A stretch of 64,000 bases of DNA from Eutrigla gurnardus (lineage: Eukaryota; Chordata; Actinopteri; Perciformes; Triglidae). Under the pieces are notes generated by a model, which was not told the origin of the DNA, ran no database searches, and was given only the letters and a program-made list of their open reading frames with translations. Shown here in pieces: positions 13,190 to 26,700 of this stretch (its first letter is position 1; each line of letters begins with the position of its first letter). The stretch covers positions 22,102,656 to 22,166,655 of the forward strand of contig OY741270.1 in NCBI GenBank assembly GCA_963514095.1, in the 5' to 3' direction. The position numbers were made by a program, and so were the translations under genes.

Positions 13190-16100
13190 TTTAATAAAAG
13201 GAAATAAATACAGTGCTTTGGATGGCAGTTAGAATCCATTACAGGCATGGGTTATTGCACAGCTCTAAGGACAGACAAAACACTTTCAGTACATCCATTC
13301 AAAGTTAAAGCAACAGTGGTACCCGACACAAATTTAACAAATTTCATTCAGCAACATCCACGATGACTTTCGATGCTTTTTTTCCCCTCTTTCTCACCCA
13401 GTGACTGGTTACATATGGCTGCAGATTTTAAAGACTGACAACACACCTGTGACAGCGCTCAATTCTTTTACTTAATAATGGCTTCGAACTGGTGTCAACA
13501 GCGGTGTTGAATCGACAAAAACACGTAACAGTAGACATTTCCCTGATGCTTGTGGTACCTTTTAGCAAGAAAAACATACTGTCATTCAGAGCGGTGTGCA
13601 TTAAACGCTCACATGGTCAAAATTAAGACGTATCTTGACAAAAGGTGTTTTTTTTTTTTTTTTTTAGTTGCTTCTTTTTTTTTCTTGCAAGCAGAGTGAA
13701 CAGTTAAAAGTCTGTGCTTGAATCAAGAAATGCTAGAATGAAAAAATGTGCAAAGTTTACATACATTTTGGAAACGCACAGTCAAATCACAAACGCTAGC
13801 AGGAACATTGTTGTCCTTGTTACGGTGGTCTGGTCCACACTGGTGAAATACATATTTGCTGTGTCTGAAACCACTCAATGTGACTTCACAAAGGTATGGA
13901 GGCAACAATGCAACTGTCCTTGTATTTTTGCATTACACGTCTATGGTCTCCAAGCTTTCTGCATCTACTGCTGCAATGTAACACATGCTCATCAGAAAAA
14001 TACAATAAACAATGGGCTGTTTTTCTACGTCATTTCTGTGCAGTAGCTGATGAACGGGACAGATCCACCGCATCAAATGCAGAAACACTTTCATATCACG
14101 CTCCCTTATTTGTCCCTGCTTCCATATATATTTCCCCGGTCACCTGTCCGGTCATTTGAGAGGCAGCCTGGTTTCAGTCAGTAGGCCGTTGCATAAATAA
14201 CAAACACATTAAATACCAATAAATGGATTCCATGTAGTGGCGGACCAGTCAACAACAGCCCTTGATTTTGTGTAACAGTAAACAAAAAGCATGTTGCACC
14301 AGAGCAAATGAAAAATAAAGCGCCTTGATAACTTGAAAAGTAGGACACAGAAACAATTTGACAGTGACAATAATCCAGTCCGTCACATGTGACTAATTCC
14401 AAACCGAGGGTAATTCCATTTCTTCATCCGTTGCAAAAATGTTTCGTAAATGATTTCATTAAGAAGTCCATAAAACGATCACAAGTAGTGTTCTACTCAA
14501 TAAAGAAGACAAAGCAGTTTCTTAGATGTGGGTTGGCACTCTCTGCAATGTCTCCTCGACCCAGCGTCCCTTTACTATTACATATGACACCATGCAAAGT
14601 GAGTAAGCCGTCTAACTTTTGCATAATCGTTACTGGGTGTGTTTTTAAAAGGACCACGTTTGACACACAGGAGTTTTTCTTTTTAGAACTGCTGTGACAA
14701 CCCTAAGGCAAGAGTCATGATAAACAGCCAAAGCAAATTTTCGAAAACAAAAAACATCATTTGCTGTCTCAAGTTTCCCCATATTTCAATTTTTTTTTTA
14801 GTAAATTTGCAAGTAGTGACAATCTCAGTCAATTACAGACTTATATGACTTATTATGTGGTGGATGGAAAATTATTTTAAGACTAAATAAACTCTTTTCA
14901 CAGATATATATATAAAAGAAGAAGCTGACATATCCATTGATTGAAAGAGTGTGAATTGGTCACAAGAAAAAGGCAAAAGAGATGCAATTAACGTTTGGGT
15001 GCAATGTATCACAAAATAATAAAGAAGCTATTTTTACCCCAGGCCAGTTACTTTTTCCATGGAGTACGCCTCAGAATTACTAATGCCGAACAGCTCATAA
15101 GCTAGACATATAAATGATATTTGGCCGCAAGTCTGAATCCCATTTTTCCAAGAGACGAGATCCAGATTTATATCCACAAGAGCCTGAAAATCACTAGGAA
15201 AAATATTTATTTTTTTAAGAAAAAATACATCTAGTACCACTGATTTCATCTGGATATTAATATAAAGATATAGCACTGAAAATCCTCTCAGTAACTCATG
15301 TTTAAAATAGAAGTAGTCGTTTGAATGATTGCGATTGTTATGGGTGAAACCTCTTGTCTTATAAATGACATCATCAAGAGATTTCAAAATAAAAAAATAA
15401 CTGGGTGTAAGAAAATAATTATACGTCCGGCCCTTGTTTAAGAGGGTAAATATGCACACAAGCCTCATGTGCAGCAAATGTCACATGGGAACTAATGACG
15501 TCCTGTAGGCTGTTCAGCTCTAACTGTTGAGTAAGAGACATTTGTGCCTGATACTTTAACATGAATTGGACGGTTTTCAGGAAAACAAAACACAAAAGGA
15601 AATTTTAGTTTTACTTGACTGACTAGTATATAAAAGTGGCGCGTTTTATCTAGACAAACAATGTAAAAAAACAAAACAAAAAGGCAATAGCAATCAAAGA
15701 GGAAAAAAACAACAACTAAAAATATGTTTGTTATGACTTTCTTTGTACTTTCCTAAACATTATCAAAAGGGATAATGCCCTATGTTTTTGTTTGGAAAAA
15801 CTAAATAGAAATAATCTGCACAAGTTATATTATTTGGATAATTTTGAAAGGCATTGCGTTTGTTTGTTAGCATTAGGTTTTTGAGGAGTAGAAGCTAAAA
15901 ATACTTAATACAATTATATTTCTGTCTCCTTGCTAAAAAAAAAAGAAAAAGAAAAGTTAAAAGAACAGAGGCAGAACTTGAAGCCTCAGAGACCGAGGGT
16001 CAGGCAAGTGTGTCACAAGGCTCCCGGATGAGTCTGCGGTGGGGAGGCTGGATTCAAGCACTGATTAACAGGAAGTGTTATTTGCCAAACAGACTGCAGC

Positions 16101-16523
16101 TGTTTAAGGCCGAAAACTTGGGGATGGAGTTAGAACTCTCTTCCTCTGGGGAAACAAACACTTCTGCACTAAACTCATTAGACCCTTATTCCATATGTAT
16201 GTGTAGCTTGTGGTCATACTGGCAAAGGATGCACCTCCTTAGGGGTTCCTAGTCCAACATAGTCACCCTTAGGGTGCGCAACTACACAAAAAAGAGACAA
16301 AAAAATGCACATCTTGGAATAAAGTCTGTCAGTAATGATTCCCGCGTGTTAAAAGAGCTGGATCACAGGGAGATAGAGGGGGGGAAAACAATTATTATTG
16401 TATTAAAGCAGTTTGTGTGGATGAAAAATTAATGGATGAGGTTTATTTTCACGTCTTGCCCAGAAGGTGACATACACCCTTCAGGGTTATAAGACACCAT
16501 TCAAGTGTAATGAATGTGCTGCC
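13190..16523 (-). other. ddhd1: Probable 3'UTR of ddhd1
   Basis: Downstream of the ddhd1 stop there are 3.3 kb of AT-rich sequence with no recognised transposon and no convincing exon. An AATAAA hexamer on the minus strand lies 77 bases past the stop (plus-strand TTTATT at 16442-16447). Another is at 15206-15211. An ATTAAA variant lies at 13195-13190, followed by a U-rich stretch. Either a very short or a long 3'UTR is possible; I cannot tell which site is used, and the far end is a guess. Confidence 0.3.
16442..16447 (-). terminator. ddhd1: Candidate proximal polyadenylation signal AATAAA of ddhd1
   Basis: The canonical AATAAA reads on the minus strand 77 bases after the TGA stop. No strong GU-rich downstream element is evident, so it may be weak or unused. 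Confidence 0.3.
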
Positions 16524-16711
16524 TCAGTGTGGCTCGGGAGTATCTTCTTCTGGGTCAGGGGGTTCAGTCTTCTGCTTGTATGTAAAGGTCAACAGGAAGA
16601 GCGCTATGTCATGTGAGCACCAGTAACCTGTGTGTGAGGTCACGGCCGACCAATAGCGACTCTCCACCAGGCCCTCTCGTAGCTCGAAGTCCACGCGCCG
16701 CTCCAGCTCCA
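16524..16711 (-). CDS. ddhd1: ddhd1 exon 13 (last coding exon)
   Basis: Residues 794-855. RVDFELREGLVESRYWSAVT then SHTGYWCSHDIALFLLTF carries Asp801, His820 and Asp828, completing the conserved DDHD set. The acidic/proline tail ends EEDTPEPH before TGA at 16526-16524. Acceptor GGCAG. Confidence 0.95.
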
Positions 16712-19700
16712 CTGCCAGACACAAATAGAGACATTATTACTTGATTTGTCTCTCCCAACCCACCGACATACGTGAGAACTTCTCAATGACTATTTAGTTT
16801 TGGGACATATTAAGCGAACTAACATGATGTGTCGGCAATGGGTGAGGTGGGCCGAATCATGGTGGAGAGGCCGTATGCTGACTGGCTTTCCGTCCGCTTC
16901 TGCTCCTCTTCCTCTGTGTTGGCACCTCCCTCCAGCCCTAAAGACACCGAGGGCTGGCTGTTGGAGCGGGAGAAACGGGAGAAGAGGATGCCTCCGATGC
17001 CCTTTCCGATGCTCGCCGCTCCTATAATTGAGTGTGGAAGATGGGAAGAAATAAAAAACGATAAAAAAAAACACTTTTCTTACTGTTTTTAAAATGCATT
17101 TATTTCAAAGTATATGGGAAGTGTATGCGCCGATTCTCAATCCCTCCACATGGTGGCACTGTTGATGTGGTAAGCTTACTTTACTTCAAATGTTGAACCT
17201 CACAGTAGAGAAAAGATTTCACTTATGGGATTAGGACAATCTCTAGAGAGAAATTGAATTCTCTCAGCTCCTATTGCCGTCAGTATTCTCATATTATTTC
17301 CCTATTACATAGAATGTATGAAAAGGAGAATACACACTTGTTTCTTCTCCACCCCAGACACTTTTCATTGCAGTAGTTGATCCTCTGACAAATTTTAAAT
17401 ATGGATTTATCATTGGTTTATTAAAAAATTGTACAACTTTTGAAGTTTTACGGACCAAAATACTGTAAGATACTGTATCCTTCACCACGAGGTCGCTTTA
17501 AAAAGCCTGTTCTAGTCAAGTGCGTGATAGATGGAGCAGTAGTCACGATGTAGTGCTTTACCCAGTATGCTGGCTTTGCCCAGATTGGTGATCGACTCTC
17601 CATAGTGCCTGCGGGCGAGTACAGGAGAAGTGCTCGGGCTGGGGATGCTCTCAGTGTCAGATGTGGGATCTTTGACTGGGTTCAGGAATGTGGGCCTGAT
17701 CTCATCGTAGGGTGTGGGGTTAGTGGCGCTAAACCTGATAGAGAAAACACATACTTGTAAAACACGCCGTATGGGTACACCAGATAACATCGAATGTTAT
17801 GAGATGTAAGTTCTTACCAGTGTATCTGAACAGGTGCAACATTGCTGTAATGTTTGAGGATGAGGGGCTCCAGTCTGTAGGCCTGCACAGAGCAATAAAA
17901 CCTCAGTTAGCTTACAGTGCAGAAATGTTTCCTTCACTACTTCAAGTCGTCAAATGCATACAGTGCACATTTTTATAAGATTTTAATATCCGACCGAGTG
18001 AGTGGCAAAGGTCTGGCTTCTATTTGCGGAGTGCAGCGGCAAATGGCAAGTCCAGTAAAAACAGCAAATTTTGTGTGGGTGAAGTTGAAAATTATTAAGA
18101 AAAGGAAATCTTGACTTGGGTGTCATAACCCAAGAGAGGGAGACTTACCACAGGGTCTGTGGGATGGAAGACATTGAAGAGCCTGCCGCAGATGAAGGTG
18201 GGCAGGATGTGGTCCTGGTGGCAGCTGGAACCAGGACGGATCCCTCTCAGAGCCAAGAACACCGCCAGAGGAGAACCCATGCAGAAGAAGTTTTCCACCT
18301 GAGAGGCAAAAAGGTGCAAAGATTATATAAGACGTTCTAAATGGAGTCTTTAATATTGACACAGACAGCATTTTGTCTTATTAAAAAATGACCGCAATTT
18401 AGTTAATTCATGGAATTAGGTGGTGCGCTGAGTTATTCCTACTATCTAAGCAAATATCCCTGCAACAAAAAAGCTGAAACCACTATTTTTTATCGATTAA
18501 GGTTGATTAAGTAATTTCACATTGTAACACATAACAGCATATAAAAAAAATGTAGTATCTTACTTTAAATTTGAGGGCTGGGCGTGCCGGGGGTTTTGAT
18601 GCCTCCAGTGTGAGGAGTTGGCTTTCCAGCTCTTGTAACCTGTTAAAAGAAGAAACAGTTCATTTCTGAAACCACAGCTTTTTGAATGTCTATGTATTGC
18701 TGATACATAGTAATACCGATTCTCCCAAAGGCTACAGTAATCAATTTCACGGTCATAATAGCGTGCTTCCTCTCAAAAACAAAACAGGAAACAGAACCTG
18801 CCAACACAAAATAGGGCATGTGATGAACAGCACGCTGTGCTGCGGATATTGTATTTGGAGGAGAGCGGTTTGAAAGGCATGAATAGTTTGTGTTGCTTGT
18901 TCGTATCCGGAGCGCAAACTCATATTCACGACAACTTCAAGTTTTGATGTTTTACATCAAGCCTCTGTGAAATCTTGACCACTTTCTCCCCATATATCTC
19001 TTACAGCTACACATATCATCTCTGAGGCCAAGCTCACATATTAGCAAGCTCTACCTATTTTTTGTGAGCCGCAGCTGCTCTAAAACATGCTTCTCCTCAT
19101 AGGTCATCCAGCGCAGGTCCAGCTCCTCCTCCACAGCGTGGTGCTCCTGCTGACAGAAGCGTACAGGATCCCATCCCGTCATGATGTCGTAGGTGATGAC
19201 GCAGCCGAGGGAGTGAGACACGATGGACACTTTGCCTCCCCTCTCTTCAAAGTCAGGGTTTCGGGAGCAGAAAAGTGTATAAAGTCTGTTTAGCTCCTGT
19301 GTTAGGCCCTTGGTAATCTGGGAGGGGAGGCAGGGAGAGGAAGAGTTTTCAAAACAGTGGGCCAAAAAGAACTCTAATTTCTGGTTTCTGATTGTGTTCC
19401 ACTCTCACCTCATCCCGGTAAAGGGGGCTGTTGTAGTACATGATGTCCATGGCACTGCTGTTGAGTAGATCTCTCAGTCCTCTCACTTTGTCTGGTGTTA
19501 TTGAGTCTACCGTGTCTACAGAAACAAAGCCACATGATGCTGCCTGAATTCATACACTCAATGGTCACTTCATCAGCTATACCTATCAAATCTAACGCAA
19601 TGAAATACAGAAATCAGCCATAAAATCTATCTTTACAAATATAAGTCAGTTTTCATTGTCGGAGAGGTATTTAGGGGGTTGTATGAGGTACGTTCCCAGT

Positions 19701-20683
19701 AAAGCAATGCAATGCTGTGTAAGGGGGCAGTAGCAAAATTTACATTAGCCACCTAAAAAACTCAATATCCCTTTGAGTGTATGCTATCTTTAGAATACTT
19801 TCAGCTTCATCTTGCTGTCAGACAGAACGGAAAGTTATCTATGTTTCATTCAAAGCAACCAGACTCCATTAATTGCATAGATAAGTTTCACTTTTCAGTT
19901 CACCATTGGGAAATATTCTAAATATAGCATCCACTCAAATAGAAAATGATCATTTTTAAGGCTGGCCTTTCTTTTAGATAGCTAAAATAGTTTTACTTCT
20001 ACTACTGTAGGTATACACGATGGATATATACCTCATGCATCCCCTTTTCAAAAATCCAAACTATCCCTTTAATTCAACAATATGTTAATAATTGAGATAT
20101 TGAGATTGTACTTAGTGGGGTTGAACTGACCATAGTCTTTCCTGTTTTATTAGAACAGGAAAGACTGAGCAACACAATCTACAGAGATAACAGAAACACA
20201 CTGGAACTGGTCACAATTAAAGCACAAACCAAACCGAATACATAAACACACATGCACGGTCTCAAAAACACACACACTGACCTCCATCCAGTGCAAGTTT
20301 AGAGCGCCACTCGACAGGCAAGAACTCAACATGCTCGTCATTGTGCTCTGAAAAGTGCTTCTCCTCCATCTTCCTCACACCCTCCCTCAGCCTGAATAGA
20401 CACATCACAATGGAGACCACACAGTGTATGAGGACAACATTGCACACGGACATCCTTATTACTTTACGGTGCATGTGTTGGCCGAAAAGTAAGTACAAAA
20501 TGCAAAAAAAAGTGCTTCCTTCAGAAACTATGAATGCCATCATCACGTTGTCTGGGCAGCAGTGTATTATTATGCTCTGAGTGGATGAGTAACATCAGTA
20601 GCCCTGCTCCAGACTGACTAGCTAGTCTGTGTTTGCACTTGTTCGCTCACACACTTTAATGACTGTCGGGAAGAGGAGAATCT

Positions 20684-20722
<39 letters not shown>

Positions 20723-23700
20723 GTTGCCATGCTGCTAGTCTTACACAGGGCCACATTAGCTCACAGGAAACTCTGAATAGAAAAAGAGAGAGGCGAGGTA
20801 GGGTGTTTACATGGGTAAATGGAGGCTTTTAGTTGACCGGTCTGTGAATGGAGCACCTAATGCAAGCTTTGACAGGACTATCTGCAGGCTAGCCTGTCTG
20901 CAGGGGAGATAAATGCTCCTACGTTTCAGCATTACAGAGCTTTCTGTGTCCCGATAAAGCTAAAATAGATTTTAGAAGGACACTGTTTCAGCATAATTAC
21001 CAACAACTTCCTCTTGCAATGCTGCTGACACTGACACAATTTAATTGAGGTTAAGAAAAAACAAAAACAAAACAAGCAGCTAGCTAGACATATCGGGTTG
21101 ATCTTTCCTCTTGGCTGAGGAAAGTGTGCATGCTGTAATCCACAGGGAGCTGGGAGTGAGGCTTAAAGTGCTCTGCCGTCTGACTTGGTCTACTTTACCT
21201 GCTTAGCTAGCCTAAGCCGCAGCCAGTGGGCCGACGCTAAGTTTGCGAAACGGAGACACACATGACTCCGGCCTGCACTACTGCCTGTAATGGTCAAGGT
21301 CCAGTCCCAGTACAGTGGTGCGATTAATGGTCAGGGTCACGTCTTTGTACATTACATCGTACAAAGACACAAACAAGAAAAGGCATGTACGCCAACGATG
21401 ACTTCATTGTTGTTTCACCCTTAAAAAGAACAATAGATATCATTTGCTCTATCTGTGTATCTTAAGGAAGGCAGAAGTGATTATTGTTGCCTGTAACTTC
21501 CCAACTGTGGCATCCACACAAATATCTACTATTGACAGAGTTCCTTAAAACAATAAGCCTTTGAGAGCCCAAACTCAGCAGGCTGGTTAAAGAATGGGTT
21601 AGAAGTATCAGAGGCCATGCTGATAATATTGGATTGAATTGCCATGGTTGTGAGCTATCTGCAGGTGTGGTGTTATCAAAAGAAATGCTTGAAATAACTT
21701 CCCACATGGGAGGCCTTGGATGAACAAAGCTGGGGGGAAATGTGAGACATTCGATGGAATTACTACATAAATAAAAAAAATAGTGTTTTTCTGTTTAATA
21801 TCGTCTTTTGGAGAACCAAACCTATGGGATGTGGTGGTATTTAACAGCTGTGCTTAATATATAGCACCCCTAAAATCCCATGTGGCCCCAGCCTGGCCCC
21901 CCATTTGAAATAGTCGAGAGCCAGCACCTTGTTTAGTCACTTGTATACAAATGCCTGAACATTAAAGTCATCTGGAATCACAAGAACCTGCCAGACAGGG
22001 TGATATCTGGAACCGCTCACCATCTCTGTTTACATGTGGGAATACCTTTAAACCTGCCCTTAGCCCTTTTACAATCTAATGGAACAAAAGTGGAAGAACT
22101 AGTTTAAAAAATAAATAAAAAGGCATGCCTACAATCCAATCCTCAAGCACGTCATGCTTTTAAAAACTCACATTCCAGTGTTTTTAATAATGCGTCCTTG
22201 GTCCATCTTCTGTCCGATCCCATGAACCACAAAGACGACGTGGGTCGTCTGAGGGGGTCTGTCCTCAGGTGAGGCCTCCTCAACGTAACCCCGATGGAGC
22301 CGCGTTCCACTGCTGGAGGCTGATAGAGGACAGAGTACGAGGTTGAATTATTACATGTCGTATCTTACTGTTGACTTGTGATCCTGAACAGTAAGAAAAG
22401 CTAAACACACACATTCCCAGTATGTTCACTAGAAGGCTATAAATATCTCAGTGATGGTGTTTAAGTAACGTGCTGTTCTGAATCCAACGAGGCCAGTAGG
22501 TGAGACAAGAAGCTTTGCTGGGACTGTGGCGCAACACTCTGTGCCAGCGCTAACGTGCCTGGAGGATTGAATGTGTGTCCTTATTTAGAATCAATAGTCT
22601 GGTCCAGTCATGTGCTGCTGTCTCGATGGCACTAAGGAGATTTCCCACACTGAGCATTTGTGTGTCAGGGGGAGATTGCCATAACCAGTGACAACTCCTC
22701 CTCTTATTATCTGTGGGCGGGAGATGAAAAAGCACTGTAGAGCTGGGAGACTGTAGATCAGATTAGACTCATCCGCGCAGATCAAACATCGAACATGCGG
22801 GTCAAACTGCACCGAGAGTGACAGATGGACACTGCGTCATTTTCTGGGCTAATCCAGTTAAGAGACTAAACTGTACCCGGCCGGGTTGAAACAACTGTTG
22901 AATAGTAGAAAATAACAGCACACTTTCAATGCAGCTATAAGCATCTCGTTTCTGTATTTCACGGGCAGAGAAGTGGGAACAGGTGGGGACTAATATGGAT
23001 TAATATGTTGTTGGTGGGTCCACCATTTTGGTCTGGCCTGAGGTATCTCAACAACGATTGGCAACGATGGATTACAATGACATTTGTTACAGGATGATTT
23101 CTTCCAACTTCCACTGAGGGTTCAAATTTCGCATATATATCCTATATTTTGGTTTATGACCAAATAACCACTATATTAATGACATTCCCATCCCCCTCAG
23201 CTGTACTGCTAATTAGCAACGGTTAGGGACAAGAGACTACGATGTTGATTATCACAATCATTACCTTCTAAACAGATGCATGTCATTGTGAGCATGCTGA
23301 TATTAAATTCAGCGCAAACCATGGCTCCATTTAAGTACAGCCTCGCTGTTAGCATGGCTGTAGGAATGATCAGTGGGTCTCAAAGAATATTCCCTGTGCT
23401 GATACAAGTACAAACACACATGCAGTAGGATCAGGTGACCTCATCATCTGAAAAGATAATGAAAGCGTGTAATATTACAGACCTTTTGAGAAGCCCAGCT
23501 TCTGGGTGACGGTGCGTGCAATTTTGGAGGTGGTGGCATCGCTGTAGAGGTACACCTCATCCACGCTGTGCCAATCAATATGGGTCCGACTCAGCTTCAG
23601 ACTGTGGATGGCTGCAGGAGGAGGGGGAGCAGTGAGAGAGGAGTGAGTGAGTGAATGGATGGAGGAAATAGAAATAGAAGAGAGCATTTGGTATATGGTG

Positions 23701-26700
23701 TGGGGGAAATTTGGCAAAGAGAAGGGAAAAATCAGGGGAAAGGTTCACCGATGCCAAGGGTTGTGATTTCAAGGTGACGACAGAGGGAGAGAGATTGAAG
23801 ACACCGTAAGAATTACACCGAGTTGTGATCATCATAAACGCAGTATGAAAAAGCAAAAGTCTAGGATCAGTCTATGCACAGCTCAATCAAATGCTGTCTG
23901 GAGCATTGATCTGCAGTTGGAAAGAAAAACACATCAAACCATCCCACACCGTGATTGCATATTCCAGCTCTTGCTTGTCTGTCCTGCTTGCGTCTGATGA
24001 CATTTCAAGAGCAGATATCGAAATTCGTTTCACTTTCAGATCAATTTCTCTCCATGTTGCCGCTTCGAACTGTAATGCAGTGGCTAGGGCGAGTAAGAGC
24101 GGAGGTATGGCTAGGGCAGAGACACCGTTTGCTACCGGAGCAATAAATGAAACTGGTTGACTTGAGAGAGTTATTTATGTCCCTTCACCGTGTCCTTTAA
24201 ACGTCCTGTACAGACAAGTTCATCTGGATGCAATTGGTGGAAGACTTTGGAGTCGGCCCAGTGCACAGTCATGGCTCTTTGTACAGCTCTGAAACAATCT
24301 GGGGATTAAACCCCCTTAAGAACGGGGTAAAGCACTAGCTGGAATAAAAATGCTCCAGATGACTTTTCTAGAAAACTTGTGACAACTGAAAAACTAAGGT
24401 TTACTGAACCTGTAACTTTCATATTCATTCATCCTCTAATATTTGGACGTTTATTAGCTATTCCCTGGGGGAATGTCTACAGTGAAAGTAAGGAAGTAAA
24501 TAAGATACTAGAGTATGAGTAAGATACAACGTTAAAAAAAATGTCTCTCTTTCAACTTGCCATCTAAATTATTAAAACAAGATATATATTGACAGAGACA
24601 TGTGTTTGTGAGTCACATGGTGGTGATAATCTGAGCCTCTGTAGACTGGCAGGCTAATTTCTTCATTGGGGAAGCATGACAGGAGGTAATGTGAAGCCAA
24701 GCAGTTATTGCACTTTTGATATTCACTCTGAGGGCAACCAGTATGAAAAGGAATGGCTGCCTCTAAAAGGAGAAGCACAGGCAGGGTCTGGAAGAAGAGT
24801 TTCCTACAAAGAACCAAAGTGTTAAAGGGCACTGCGTTTGGAATAACAAAAAGGAAGGACAATGTTTTCCCCCAACCAGATAAAACAATAACGATCATGT
24901 CCTGAGGAAACTGAAGTGAGAGATACAGTTTCCTCTGTCACACATTTCAATTTATTTGTCAAATGAAACCACTCAACAGCAAAGCAAACAAGGTGAATAT
25001 CCACCACCACACAGCACGTGGCTAAACAACTCTACGACACCAGCAGCGAAGAGGAACAATCCACTCTTCTGAGAAGGGAACCTTTCACCATCTGGCTTGG
25101 CTTCAACTTAAACAGTTTAGAGCGGCCTCCTTCCCTTGTCCACCTCTTGGTATTCCAAGCGGGGGCAATGGAGAAAAGGATGGTGGCAGTTGCCATGACC
25201 CCTACACATTGTTATTATACAAGTGCAGGTCAAGCCACTACAGACTGTTGAGCTTCATTTGTAGCCGAGTCCACTGTAAAACAGGAGATAGTCCATCTGA
25301 ATGATAAACTACTGTATGGTTTCTCTAGTTGGCTGGCTTTATCGATACAAAACAATACAAGTCTAAATATAGCCAGTAGTATGGATTGATGCTTAGGGGT
25401 TGTATAAGGACACTTCCTGTTTTACAATGAAAGTGATGCATTGTGAAAGGAAGGGCAAGGCGGGGGATCAAAGTGTACAGAGGAGCTGGCCGTCTACCAA
25501 GAAAGGTTAAAGAGTTTACCGAGGGAATTCTCTCGCACGGCTATGGCGACTTACTGAGGAACACACGGGGTGAGGATTACGGTTTTAAAAAAAGTAAGGC
25601 GAGAATGTGACAGGGCGTGGATGTAAAAATAAATGAGAAACAAGGAAACTGTGTGAGGCAGCGTTTGGGAAATAGGCAGGAAGTACAGAGCTGGGAGGGG
25701 AGGGGTGACAGAAATGAAAAGGAAGGGCTCCTTCATTTGTCCAGCAAAGAGGCAAGATACCAGCTACAACTTTTCCCTTGGCTATAGAGTGACAAACTTA
25801 TCAGCTACGTTCCCTTGGTAAGGTTTCCAGCACTCTTGTAGACTATTTGCAGTACTGTAATACCCTGAATGCAGGCAGTGTGTTATTCGGGAAATCACAG
25901 GCCTCTGTTTAGGTCAATGGGCACTTGGGATTTACTATGAGATGAGGACACAGACCCCGAGACCTCTCTGCTCAGCATTTTTTGAAGGGGGTCAATACAC
26001 CCAGAACTGGGACAGCGATGGGCTTCTAAAAGGGCGACTGCACACAACATGTTAGGGGGCCTATAGTAAAGGGCCCACAATGCCTCCCCTGTCCAGCTCA
26101 TCCCTTGTGTTTGGCTCTCAACAGAGTGCTTTGTTCATTGCTCTTAGAGCGAGAGCTGGCGATGGCAGTTCATTAATGACGGTTATACTGCCAGAAGGAA
26201 TGGGAGAAAGAAAGCAATGAGAGAGAAAGTGGGAGGTGGGGCTGGAGGGATAAAAAGGGGTAAAGAAGGGTGGCTTTTTGAGGACAAGCCTACTTATTTC
26301 ACATCCACTGGGGTCTTGCCCTAGCAGCCGAGTGAACCAGGTTGTCTACTCACTATCCCAGCAAGGAGACAGATGCGAAGGTTTCCTCAAAAAGCAGCAA
26401 CAGCGATAGTACCAAACTCTGGGTCACAGCACAAAAGGGGAGACGTTCTAGCAACTAGGCCCAGTTATGGCTACAATGGAGAACTGGGAGAGCAGCGGAA
26501 GTCCATTTTCAAACAACCATTTCTAACTGAGCCTAGGTCTAGCTCTAATCATTAGAGTGAACAGGTCTGAACCACAACAGAGAGGAAAATCAAGTTCCAT
26601 AGGGGCCTAGGATCGACTAGGAGAGAGCACAAGCTAGCAGAAGAGGTAAAAAAATAACTTGGGATTATACAGTACCTTGGCAGCGTTTGCGCTTGTGACA

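Noticed and set aside
15034..15477. 147-codon minus-strand frame downstream of ddhd1
   Set aside because: AT-rich, Phe/Leu/Ile/Tyr-biased, no homology recognised; more likely 3'UTR or intergenic.
17150..17165. CCACATGGTGGCAC in ddhd1 intron 11 as a CTCF site
   Set aside because: Twelve of 14 consensus positions fit, but the mismatches are in the central YAG, and the sequence is nearly palindromic, so orientation and specificity are doubtful.
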